A stretch of 5,359 nt of DNA from JAAYCI01 sp964370445. GTDB taxonomy: Bacteria > Bacillota > Clostridia > Oscillospirales > Ruminococcaceae. The DNA is taken from positions 1 through 5,359 of the forward strand of contig CAYJJK010000137.1 in assembly GCA_964370445.1 (NCBI GenBank), written 5' to 3'. A program made the translations under genes and the position numbers. The first letter of the stretch is position 1, and each line of letters starts with the position of its first letter. The notes beneath the pieces are model-generated. The model searched no databases and was not told the DNA's origin. It worked only from the letters and a program-made list of their open reading frames with translations. Positions 1-5,359 of the stretch are shown piece after piece.

Positions 1-419
1 TATGCGGCGTACCATTTGAAGTTGTCCACAGGAATTTTCATGGCTTGCGCAATCTTCGGGGCGTGCTCTTCCAAAAGATTTTTCCACGCATTGGCATGGT
101 CGAATCCAAGAATAGCGGCATCTTCGCGTGTCAGGGAGATAATCGGTGTCCACACATTGCCCTCATGCGTGGCCACCTCCTGTGCTACTTTGGAAAGCAC
201 GATGGGACCATCACCGCTTGTGAAAAGCCCATGACTTTGCAATTTTTCAACCCGTGGCCGCAGGGCGATATAATCCACATAGTTTTCCTTTTTTGCCGTC
301 TGTTCTTCGGCCACAGTTACGGGTTCGACACCGTCACGCATGGCCACATAGTTGACGAGATTGGCACGATGCATACCACCACTTTTGATGTACGGCATTT
401 TTAAAATGAGCCGTGGCAA
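1..419 (-). CDS. MobP/MobL-type relaxase, N-terminal part (truncated by window edge)
   Basis: The first 139 residues of a DNA relaxase, the enzyme that nicks the element at oriT through a tyrosine and leads the strand into the recipient. The start is a TTG at 419, giving MPRLILKMPYIKSGG; it has a strong GAGGTGAGG ribosome site four bases upstream and reproduces the N-terminus I recall for clostridial MobP3/MobL relaxases. The first ATG (398) has no good ribosome site and would remove this conserved beginning. Recognisable family stretches are LVNYVAMRDGVE (residues 21-32), with Y24 the likely catalytic tyrosine, KKENYVDYIALRPRVEKL (43-60), and NVWTPIISLTREDAA (88-102). The frame is open to the left edge and ends at KWYAA; the histidine-rich metal-binding motif expected shortly after is outside the window. 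The gene begins 11 bases after the RHH gene stop, so the two are probably co-transcribed. MOBP class is well supported by memory of the family; the exact subfamily is less certain. Confidence 0.85.
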   Translation of the reverse strand, partial: MPRLILKMPYIKSGGMHRANLVNYVAMRDGVEPVTVAEEQTAKKENYVDYIALRPRVEKLQSHGLFTSGDGPIVLSKVAQEVATHEGNVWTPIISLTREDAAILGFDHANAWKNLLEEHAPKIAQAMKIPVDNFKWYAA

Positions 420-423
420 AAAA

Positions 424-432
424 CCTCACCTC
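424..432 (-). promoter_or_regulatory. Ribosome binding site that fixes the TTG start of the relaxase
   Basis: The minus strand reads GAGGTGAGG, then four T bases, then TTG. The site overlaps the TGA stop of the RHH gene (431-433), so termination of the RHH protein and initiation of the relaxase occur at nearly the same place, which suggests translational coupling. No comparable site precedes the downstream ATG at 398. Confidence 0.7.
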
Positions 433-868
433 ATTTCTCTGAATTTTCAAGCTGTTCCAATAGCGGATGCTCGAACGCATCCTCAACGGCCACACGCCCC
501 TTGGTTCGTTTGAGTTCCTGAATGCAGGCACCGCGCAGTTTCCTCACCGCATCCTCGTCTATCTCATACCCATACGCCAAAATATGCATCATCATGCTCA
601 TTTCAACGCTTAGACGAAAGAGGTTTGAGGCCTGTCGATTTTCAGAATCTCGAATCACGGCTTTCACCGCACCCACCAAGATTTGGGAGAGGTATTCGGA
701 CGATTGGCGGCTCGTTAGATAGCCCACATAGAAAGTGACCGCCTTTTCGATGAACTCACTACGGCTTTTGCAGTTGTCGCTTGCAAAAACCCTGTCTATA
801 CTTTCGATGGTTTCGGGATACATCCACACGGCTGTACGCTTTTTATTAAGCTGTTCATTTGTTTTCAT
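431..868 (-). CDS. Ribbon-helix-helix DNA-binding protein (relaxase accessory/regulator)
   Basis: A 145-aa protein. The reading frame is open further upstream to an ATG at 982, but the start at 868 is preferred: it has AAGGAG five bases upstream and directly precedes the folded domain. Residues 11-17 (RTAVWMY) form a plausible DNA-contacting beta strand, 18-32 the first helix and 35-51 (SRSEFIEKAVTFYVGYL) the second, the classic MetJ/Arc/CopG-type arrangement. The remainder (52-145) is predicted helical with a hydrophobic stretch, SVEMSMMMHILAYGYEID, around 87-104, and a charged tail; it has no domain I can name. RHH proteins encoded next to relaxases often bind oriT, assist relaxosome assembly and repress their own promoter. 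That role is inferred here from position, immediately upstream of the relaxase and immediately downstream of a structured non-coding region. An ordinary transcriptional regulator or antitoxin-like protein is the alternative, but no toxin gene is adjacent. Confidence 0.8.
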   Translation of the reverse strand: MKTNEQLNKKRTAVWMYPETIESIDRVFASDNCKSRSEFIEKAVTFYVGYLTSRQSSEYLSQILVGAVKAVIRDSENRQASNLFRLSVEMSMMMHILAYGYEIDEDAVRKLRGACIQELKRTKGRVAVEDAFEHPLLEQLENSEK

Positions 869-883
869 TTTGTCTCCTTTCGC

Positions 884-909
884 CGGGTGGACACGGTGAC
901 GACCACCCG
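884..909 (-). repeat. Inverted repeat just upstream of the RHH ribosome site
   Basis: Perfect 7-base arms CGGGTGG (884-890) and CCACCCG (903-909) flank a 12-base loop. The near arm ends five bases before the AAGGAG of the RHH gene (874-879). In RNA this would put a hairpin in the leader next to the ribosome site; in DNA it could be an operator with inverted half-sites. It does not end in a T run, so it is not a terminator. Confidence 0.5.
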
Positions 910-983
910 ACATTATTCGTATACATGACAATTTCCTGTGTTCCTGACCACCTCCTTGGAACAAATTGCAAAAACCGACCACC
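901..983. repeat. Three direct copies of GACCACC, candidate operator/iteron sites
   Basis: GACCACC occurs at 901-907, 946-952 and 977-983 (GGTGGTC on the minus strand). A one-mismatch copy lies in the opposite orientation at 885-891 (GGTGGAC core). The copies are 45 and 31 bases apart. Short repeated sites ahead of an RHH gene fit autoregulatory or oriT-binding half-sites. The middle copy overlaps a GGAGG sequence, so part of it could have another explanation. Confidence 0.35.
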
Positions 984-1033
984 TTGCACTACTTCTGCGC
1001 TTTGCTTTAGAATGGTCTTTACTACGATGTTTT

Positions 1034-1054
1034 GCGGACGGCACTGCCGTCCGC
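1034..1054. repeat. Perfect 9-base inverted repeat with 3-base loop (oriT-like hairpin)
   Basis: GCGGACGGC (1034-1042) and GCCGTCCGC (1046-1054) are exact reverse complements around ACT. On the minus strand the stem is followed by AAAACATC rather than T bases, so it is not a standard intrinsic terminator for the minus-strand genes. It sits nine bases from a second hairpin. Paired hairpins upstream of mobilization genes are common in origins of transfer. Confidence 0.6.
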
Positions 1055-1063
1055 TGTGAACCG

Positions 1064-1086
1064 CGAGGGGAGTTCCGACCCCCTCG
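1064..1086. repeat. Second inverted repeat, 7-base arms with 9-base loop
   Basis: CGAGGGG (1064-1070) pairs with CCCCTCG (1080-1086). On the plus strand it is followed by TTTTAT and so resembles a terminator in that direction, yet no plus-strand gene exists that would need one. On the minus strand AAAA precedes it and no T run follows. It is read here as part of the candidate oriT, with a plus-strand terminator as the alternative. Confidence 0.5.
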
Positions 1087-1202
1087 TTTTATCCTGCAAC
1101 AAAATATCACCGAACCAAATTCTCATATACGAGCGGCATACCCCCTTTTTTCATTTGCCCCGACAAAGCTCCAAAAGCCCGAAAAAATCCTGCGCAGGCA
1201 TA

Positions 1203-1263
1203 CACACCCTACCGTCCTTTTTCATTGGCCTTAAACGGGCAAAAAGTGGCCTAACGGGGTGTG
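1203..1263. repeat. Wide inverted repeat downstream of the DUF6103-like gene
   Basis: CACACCC (1203-1209) and GGGTGTG (1257-1263) are exact complements around a 47-base loop. The loop holds an inner pairing of TTGGCC (1225-1230) with GGCCTAA (1248-1254) interrupted by one bulge. It begins 12 bases after the DUF6103-like stop on the minus strand. It may be a transcript 3' structure or an outer oriT element; the long loop makes the pairing uncertain. Confidence 0.3.
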
Positions 1264-1274
1264 CTTGTTGGCTA

Positions 1275-1520
1275 TTATTCATCGGGGTAGCTTTGCGGCA
1301 CAACCTTTACCGCCGGTTTCGCTTTCACCTCCGGCTTGCTTTCCCTCAAAAGCTTGTCTTCCAAATACTCCCTCGTCTGCGGCGGCACGTGCTTTTCATA
1401 CAACCTTTGCAGGGTGCCGGAAAGTTCCCCCTGCAAATCGATCTCTTTTTTGCCGAGGTAAAAGGTGAGCGCATCCAGTTTTTCGGTCTCGAACGTGACG
1501 GACAAGGTTGTCTTTTTCAT
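1275..1520 (-). CDS. Small DUF6103-like accessory protein
   Basis: An 81-aa protein beginning MKKTTLSVTFETEKLDAL. The layout matches the family I recall as DUF6103: a short beta-like start (4-10), a central helical part with YLGKKEIDLQGEL (21-33) and the LYEKHVPPQTREYLE signature (40-54), then a lysine/proline-rich disordered tail (61-81). Function is unknown; such proteins recur in clostridial conjugative elements. The start ATG overlaps the stop of the upstream DUF3846-like frame (ATGA). A GGAGG lies ten bases upstream, so it can also be initiated independently, which matters because the upstream gene carries a premature stop. It ends in TAA and is the last gene before the long non-coding region. 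The family name is from memory and not checked. Confidence 0.75.
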   Translation of the reverse strand: MKKTTLSVTFETEKLDALTFYLGKKEIDLQGELSGTLQRLYEKHVPPQTREYLEDKLLRESKPEVKAKPAVKVVPQSYPDE

Positions 1521-1909
1521 AGGCTCAAATCCTCCATCGGGTTAAATCCTTGGATGGTTATTTTCGGTTCCAGTGCTTCTTCTTGGCCTGTAAATTCGGG
1601 CGTATCTGCAAAAACTTTGATGCAAAGAGCTATCTGCTCATCGGTGAGCGAGCAAAAATCTTCGCCGCCGTCGCCACAAACAAAGAACGGCCCGCAGATG
1701 ATATCGCTGTCACCGAGCCAGCGGTTCGGCTACATCCCATTGAGTTTGCCCTCTTCGTTCACCACGGCAAGGCAGTCTGCGCCGAGATAAATCGTCTCGA
1801 TGAGGCCACCCACCTCGGCTTGCAAGGCGGACAAGGTGTTTTCGATTTCTTTCACCACGGGCGCTTTTCCCACGTCCATTTTCAAAATTCGGATGCTGTT
1901 TTCTTTCAT
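1517..1909 (-). pseudogene. DUF3846-like gene interrupted by one in-frame TAG
   Basis: The frame starts at ATG 1909, which overlaps the stop of the upstream gene as ATGA and has GGAGGT six bases ahead. It encodes 59 residues including APVVKEIENTLSALQAEVGG (16-35) and LAVVNEEGKLNGM (47-59). Codon 60 is TAG (1730-1732). The same frame then continues without another stop for 70 codons: PNRWLGDSDIICGPFFVCGD (61-80), SLTDEQIA, and an end NPMEDLSL, whose TGA again overlaps the next start. Both halves carry DUF3846 features (an N-terminal VKEI...LQ.EVGG, a middle NEEGKL, and a later DIICGPFF), so this is one gene with a point nonsense codon and not two genes. No ATG, GTG or TTG restart occurs soon after the stop. 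Glutamine (CAG), glutamate (GAG) and lysine (AAG) are each one change away. A true inactivation, a sequencing error or readthrough are all possible. Family function is unknown; DUF3846 proteins are common in mobile elements. Confidence 0.8.
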
Positions 1910-2469
1910 AAACTGACCTCCATTTCATTGCTTTGGTTGTGTTCGGGGTAGCAGTCTCTGTCCAAGGTGATTTCAAATTTGCCGTCGTCAAAAAATTCGA
2001 GATGTTCGATGTCCTGCATCTCTTTTAGGCAAGTAGCAAACAACACGTCGAATCCGTTCCCCTCACGTAGAGGAATTTCGTATTGCTGAGAGATTTCTTC
2101 GATGTCAAACTGCTTTTTCATATCGAAGACGGCTTCTGAAAACACAGCCTCGCACACGGTTTGCACTTGCTCCACAATGTGCGGCAGGATGCAGGGCACG
2201 TAGCTTGAGTATCGCGCGTAAGAAAAGCCGGAACTTTCGATGAGGATGCCGTCTCCGGTGTCCTCGTTCAGTGCCAAAATTGCATGGAGCGTGCCGTTTT
2301 CATCTTCGTACATCCATTCGCGGTTCTCCTCGATAAAGGCATAGTCGCAGAGCAAGTTGTTACGGAACACAGAAAATTGCGCATCATCAAGTATTGTGAT
2401 GTGCTCGATGACACAAGCCGTGGGGTTGTACTCGTCTTCTTTTTGGTTGAGAATTGCGTTGATTTTCAT
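1906..2469 (-). CDS. DUF6329-like accessory protein of the conjugative element
   Basis: A 187-aa acidic, soluble protein with no signal peptide or membrane segment. The start ATG 2469 has GAGGAG about five bases upstream and lies 18 bases after the M23 gene stop. Features include the N-terminal stretch YNPTACVIEHITILDDAQF (14-32), the central DGILIESSGFSYARYSSYVP (73-92), and an acidic C-terminal third. I recall this pattern (TACV...QVTVL..., SYARYSAFLP) from proteins labelled DUF6329 in clostridial mobile elements; the name is from memory. No catalytic motif is visible and function is unknown. The last codons (GAG GTC AGT TTA TGA) contain both the ribosome site region and the overlapping start of the DUF3846-like gene, so the two are translationally coupled. 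Confidence 0.7.
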   Translation of the reverse strand: MKINAILNQKEDEYNPTACVIEHITILDDAQFSVFRNNLLCDYAFIEENREWMYEDENGTLHAILALNEDTGDGILIESSGFSYARYSSYVPCILPHIVEQVQTVCEAVFSEAVFDMKKQFDIEEISQQYEIPLREGNGFDVLFATCLKEMQDIEHLEFFDDGKFEITLDRDCYPEHNQSNEMEVSL

Positions 2470-2487
2470 GTGTACTCCTCTCGTCTT

Positions 2488-3543
2488 TTAGGGCAAATAT
2501 GCCCTTGGATTTGCGTGCTGTCCATTTACGATGGTCTCAAAATGCAAGTGTGGGCCCGTGGTGTCACCCGAAGAACCGATGGCGGCAATGGCTTGGCCTG
2601 CCGTCACGGTTGTGCCCACACCGACAAGCAATTGCGAGTTGTGTGCGTACAAAGTTTCAAAACCACTGCCGTGGTCGATGCGAATGTAGTTGCCATAGCT
2701 GTGATGAAAGCCCGAAATTGTAACCACACCATCGAGCACGGCATACACCGGCACACCGCTTCCGGCCGACAAATCTATGCCCAAATGAAACTCCGGCTCG
2801 CCCGTAATCGGGCTGATTCGGTCGCCAAATTCACTGCTCACCGCCGAGCGCCAGCCTGCAATCGGCTCCACAAAACCATCCATGCCGACGAAAGGAACGT
2901 CACCCGAAGCGAGGCCGCCTTGCTTTTGCCTGTAGTAAATTTCTCGGATGTTGGTGGTGTCGGCCTCTGAAACCACAACACCAAAACGCGCAGACAGGTT
3001 GCTATAAACAATATTTACATCCCGAATCGGCACACTCACCTCATAGGTTTCCATGTGTGATTCCGCTTCTTCCTCACCGTCCTCCGAGGGCGAAATCACA
3101 ATGCGTGTGCGTTCTTCACGGCGAACAAAGCTGTCCACAAATTGGCTCACGTAAGCCGCACCCTGCGACGCTTCCCCGAAAAACAGCGCATAAAAAACAG
3201 CCTTGACCTGTGTGGCATCAAGGCTGTTTTCGTCTTCCATTTGGCTGTTTTGGTGCTCTATCGCGGTGTCAAGCTGTGTGAAATGGGCTTGCATCGTTTC
3301 GATGTGAGACTTGAATTCTTGTGGAACATGGCTTGGTATATCCCCCCCTTTGAAGACCAATTCCACCGTTTGGACGTTGTGTTCTGCCGCGCCGCTCATC
3401 GCTGCGCTGATGACCGTTGTGCCGAGAATGAACGGCGAGAGCAAGCCCACAAGCACCCACGCCACGGTTTTTCGTACCTTTTCGTTTGTCAAAAGGGAGG
3501 CTGCCACTTTCACGCCTGCCACCGCCGCCGCAGGAACTGCCAC
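2488..3543 (-). CDS. Membrane-anchored M23 peptidoglycan metallopeptidase
   Basis: A 351-aa protein that probably cuts peptidoglycan to let the conjugation channel through the thick cell wall. The chosen start is GTG at 3543, sharing its G with the TAG stop of virB4, which gives VAVPAAAVAGVKVAAS. The ATG at 3636 would lie deep inside virB4 and add 31 residues read out of the virB4 frame. Residues about 25-48 (KTVAWVLVGLLSPFILGTTV onward) form one membrane segment. Residues 50-220 are a conserved-looking stalk, partly acidic near 153-165. The M23/LytM domain occupies about 236-351: SEFGDRISPITGEPEFHLGI includes H253 of the HxxxD zinc motif with D257, H301 follows in LYAHNS, and H332 and H334 lie in GPHLHFE. 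All expected metal and catalytic residues are present, so the enzyme should be active, presumably outside the membrane. No transglycosylase or CHAP/NlpC domain is fused to it. Confidence 0.88.
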   Translation of the reverse strand: MAVPAAAVAGVKVAASLLTNEKVRKTVAWVLVGLLSPFILGTTVISAAMSGAAEHNVQTVELVFKGGDIPSHVPQEFKSHIETMQAHFTQLDTAIEHQNSQMEDENSLDATQVKAVFYALFFGEASQGAAYVSQFVDSFVRREERTRIVISPSEDGEEEAESHMETYEVSVPIRDVNIVYSNLSARFGVVVSEADTTNIREIYYRQKQGGLASGDVPFVGMDGFVEPIAGWRSAVSSEFGDRISPITGEPEFHLGIDLSAGSGVPVYAVLDGVVTISGFHHSYGNYIRIDHGSGFETLYAHNSQLLVGVGTTVTAGQAIAAIGSSGDTTGPHLHFETIVNGQHANPRAYLP

Positions 3544-5359
3544 TATCGACCACCCGCCTTTCCAAAAAGTTTCGCCTTGTATTCGGGCGCGTGGACGGCC
3601 AAATTGTACCGCTCGTTGCCGCACTTGAACAGGCACACGCCACGCTGGGGGAATTTGATGAGCTTGTATTCGCTTTCCTCCAGCTGAAGATTGTCCATGT
3701 AGAACTTGCTGTCAATGTTTCCGGCGTGAAACAAAAATTGGTGGGTAGGGATGGAAAACAACGGCTTTGTGTACTCTGCAATGCCTTGCACAGCGAAATC
3801 TTCGAGATTTTGACTGGCCAGAATTACCGCCGATTCTTTCTTGCGCACACGCTTGGAAAAATTGCGGATATACTCCACCGCTGTCATGTTCGAGAGGAAA
3901 AGATAGAGCTCATCAATCGCCGCCGCTGTGTTGCCCTCGGTCAACAGTTTATCCGACATATACGACAGTACATTGAAAAGCAGAGCGTTTTTGACGTTCT
4001 TGCTCGCTTGCAAGAGCCCTTTCACACCAAACACGATGAACCGATCCGAGGTGATGTTGGTGTGTCCGTTGAAAAAGGTGCTTTCGGCACCAAGGCACAT
4101 CGAGTGCAGGCCAAGCAGAATTTCCCGAAGCATTTCCCTTGTGTAGAGCTTGTTTTCATCTACTAAAAACTGTTCTTGCTCCGCCTCGATGAGGGCATAC
4201 AAATCAGACAAGATGGGGTAGTCCGTCTGTTTCAACCGCCGAAAATGGGTGCTGTCGCTGATGTTCCACTGTGCATACAGTTTGGAAAGCAGGATTTCAA
4301 TGACGTCGATGTGACTATCCTCAAAATCCTTATAGCTACGAAAAAAGTCCTTGAGGAAACTGATGTGTTGGCTGAGTTTGGTTTTCTTTTGGAAGGTTTG
4401 TGGGCCATCGGCTTCTTCGCTCGTGAAGCCCTCGTTCCACGTTTTCGGCTCCAATGGGTTGATGCGATATTCGCCACCCATAAGGTCAATGAAGCAACCA
4501 CCGAGATTTTCGGCCAATTCTTTCATTTCGTTTTCGGGGTCTAGCGAGATGACATTTTTTCCTGCTTCCAAAATGTTGCACAAAATGAGCTTGAGCAAGT
4601 AGCTTTTGCCTTGGCCGGAGTTGCCTAAGATGAGGATGTTGGCATTGGTTTTGTCATCGGCACGGCGGTCGAAATCCACAAGAATGTTGCTCCCGAACTT
4701 GTCACGTCCGAGGTAGAAGCCGTTCGGGTCGGTCTTGCCGGAGTAGTTGAGGGGGAACAAATTTGCTACGGAACTTGCCGGAAGCACGCGCTCAAACTGT
4801 GCACCAAGCTGATTTTTTCCGGCAGGCATGACGGAGAGAAAACCCTCTTGCTGTTTTAAATGGAGCCTATCTACATTGAGTTTTGAGCGGACAAGCTCGG
4901 TGAGCACATCGGTTTGGAGCAGTTTGAGGGCGTCCATGCTGTCAGCAATGAGTTCGATGAAAACGGCACAATGCAAAAGCGGCTCGCGGTTGCGGTGCAT
5001 CGTGCTGACGAGCGTTGCCACGTCTTCGAGGTTGCTTTGCGCGGTAATCGTCTCTTGCATATTGTTGCCGGAGGTGCCGAGACGGTTTTTGTTGGTGGCG
5101 TTGTGGATGATTTTCCGTTCTTCGTGCGCCGACACTTGCCGTGTGTAGATGCGCAAAGTCACGCCGTCTTTTTCGCCGAGGTGACGCAAAATGGCCTGCT
5201 CATTTGTGGCCGTGGGGTACTCGCGCAGGGCCCACACACAGCGGAAAGTGTTGCCGCACAGGAAGTGGTCGACATTAAATTTGATGACAGATGGGGCCAC
5301 CATGTCGAGGAAATCTTTTGGGATGGGGGTGGAGGGTTTGGGAATGGGAGCGTGTTTTT
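3543..5359 (-). CDS. virB4: VirB4-like type IV secretion ATPase (N-terminus beyond the window)
   Basis: The cytoplasmic ATPase that powers assembly and transport of the conjugation channel. The frame stays open to the right edge; the visible part is 604 codons, and the residue numbers here count from the internal M at 5303. That M is probably not the start, because the frame upstream encodes a proline/lysine-rich linker followed by KDFLD that continues smoothly into MVAPSVIKFN. An N-terminal VirB4 domain covers roughly 1-190. The Walker A is GNSGQGKS (227-234), followed by SLDPENEM (253-260) and CFIDLMGGEYRINPLEP (270-286). Walker B is AAIDELYLFL (461-470) with D464 and E465. A sensor-like ASQNLEDF lies at 496-503. 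The C-terminus ends FGKAGGR, the ending I recall for this clostridial group, and uses TAG as stop. The M23 gene starts on that same stop. The gene appears intact within the window. Confidence 0.92.
   Translation of the reverse strand, partial: KHAPIPKPSTPIPKDFLDMVAPSVIKFNVDHFLCGNTFRCVWALREYPTATNEQAILRHLGEKDGVTLRIYTRQVSAHEERKIIHNATNKNRLGTSGNNMQETITAQSNLEDVATLVSTMHRNREPLLHCAVFIELIADSMDALKLLQTDVLTELVRSKLNVDRLHLKQQEGFLSVMPAGKNQLGAQFERVLPASSVANLFPLNYSGKTDPNGFYLGRDKFGSNILVDFDRRADDKTNANILILGNSGQGKSYLLKLILCNILEAGKNVISLDPENEMKELAENLGGCFIDLMGGEYRINPLEPKTWNEGFTSEEADGPQTFQKKTKLSQHISFLKDFFRSYKDFEDSHIDVIEILLSKLYAQWNISDSTHFRRLKQTDYPILSDLYALIEAEQEQFLVDENKLYTREMLREILLGLHSMCLGAESTFFNGHTNITSDRFIVFGVKGLLQASKNVKNALLFNVLSYMSDKLLTEGNTAAAIDELYLFLSNMTAVEYIRNFSKRVRKKESAVILASQNLEDFAVQGIAEYTKPLFSIPTHQFLFHAGNIDSKFYMDNLQLEESEYKLIKFPQRGVCLFKCGNERYNLAVHAPEYKAKLFGKAGGR

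Larger units (their letters stand above)
869..1274. other. Structured non-coding region, candidate oriT and promoter region
   Basis: About 400 bases without a convincing gene, separating the DUF6103-like stop from the RHH start. It contains two closely spaced hairpins (1034-1054 and 1064-1086), a wide inverted repeat (1203-1263), a hairpin just ahead of the RHH ribosome site (884-909), and three GACCACC copies (901-983). A 10-base palindrome CCTGCGCAGG lies at 1189-1198, followed on the minus strand by a run of six T. Inverted repeats next to an RHH/relaxase pair are the usual setting of an oriT, so this is the best candidate in the window. I cannot place the nick site, and I found no confident -35/-10 pair, although the length of the gap makes an internal promoter likely. 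Short open frames here (for example 913-1110 minus) run through the hairpins and look accidental. Confidence 0.5.
1..5359. mobile_element. Internal fragment of a Gram-positive conjugative element (ICE-like)
   Basis: Every supported gene belongs to a conjugation module on the minus strand: a VirB4 ATPase, a wall-cutting M23 peptidase, three small accessory DUF genes, an RHH protein and a relaxase. Spacing is operon-like: four of the five junctions on the secretion side and the RHH/relaxase junction overlap or are under 20 bases apart. The only large gap lies before the RHH/relaxase pair. No integrase, attachment site, coupling protein (VirD4) or VirB6-like gene is in view, so element boundaries and whether it is self-transmissible cannot be decided. 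A conjugative plasmid is the alternative. Confidence 0.8.

Noticed and set aside
869..982. Longer RHH form starting at ATG 982
   Set aside because: The extra 38 residues have no domain character and cover the repeats and hairpin; ATG 868 has AAGGAG at good spacing and begins at the usual position before the RHH fold.
913..1110. Minus-strand 65-codon frame in the non-coding region
   Set aside because: It reads straight through both perfect hairpins, is very rich in Arg and Ser, and lacks a good ribosome site; better explained by structured DNA.
1080..1120. Possible minus-strand promoter (TTGGTT with GATAAA about 19 bases on)
   Set aside because: Spacing is long and the -10 match is poor, so it does not rise above background.
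1032..1790. Plus-strand open frame of 252 codons
   Set aside because: It runs antisense to the DUF6103-like and DUF3846-like genes and across the hairpins of the non-coding region. It has no ribosome site and no recognisable protein features.
2284..2970. Plus-strand open frame of 228 codons
   Set aside because: Antisense to the end of the M23 gene and the start of the DUF6329-like gene; its composition is rich in His, Arg and Cys as expected of a shadow frame.
3486..4166. Plus-strand open frame of 226 codons
   Set aside because: Antisense to the conserved C-terminal half of virB4; no initiation signals or recognisable domain.
1..5359. CRISPR array, tRNA or rRNA genes, insertion sequence
   Set aside because: No regularly spaced repeats, no cloverleaf-like segments, no rRNA-like stretches and no transposase frame were seen on either strand.

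Overview
The window is a fragment of a conjugative or mobilizable element (ICE / conjugative transposon type) from a Gram-positive host. It most likely comes from an anaerobic gut Clostridia lineage (Oscillospiraceae/Lachnospiraceae-like). The assignment rests on gene content: a VirB4-type ATPase of the kind found in clostridial ICEs, a membrane-anchored M23 peptidase, small DUF genes typical of these elements, a ribbon-helix-helix (RHH) protein and a MobP/MobL-type relaxase. Species cannot be named from the sequence. All supported genes lie on the minus strand, so the map reads from right to left. The long plus-strand reading frames are antisense shadows.

Layout in transcription order: (1) VirB4-like secretion ATPase, cut at its N-terminus by the right edge (3543-5359). 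(2) Membrane-anchored M23 metallopeptidase starting at a GTG that shares one base with the virB4 TAG stop (2488-3543). (3) A 187-aa acidic protein resembling DUF6329 (1906-2469). (4) A DUF3846-like gene (1517-1909), intact over 130 codons except for one in-frame TAG at codon 60. (5) An 81-aa DUF6103-like protein (1275-1520). (6) A roughly 400-base non-coding region (869-1274) with several inverted repeats and a repeated GACCACC motif, which is the best candidate for the origin of transfer (oriT) and for the promoter/operator of the processing genes. (7) An RHH DNA-binding protein (431-868). (8) A relaxase starting at TTG with a strong ribosome site, cut by the left edge (1-419).

Together the right half supplies mating-channel energy and cell-wall opening. 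The left half supplies DNA processing (relaxase plus probable accessory/regulatory RHH protein) next to its likely DNA substrate. The three small DUF genes between them are tightly coupled (ATGA overlaps) but have no established function.

The most notable points are the single TAG interrupting an otherwise intact DUF3846 frame, the structured non-coding region ahead of the RHH/relaxase pair, and two non-ATG starts that automatic annotation would tend to miss.
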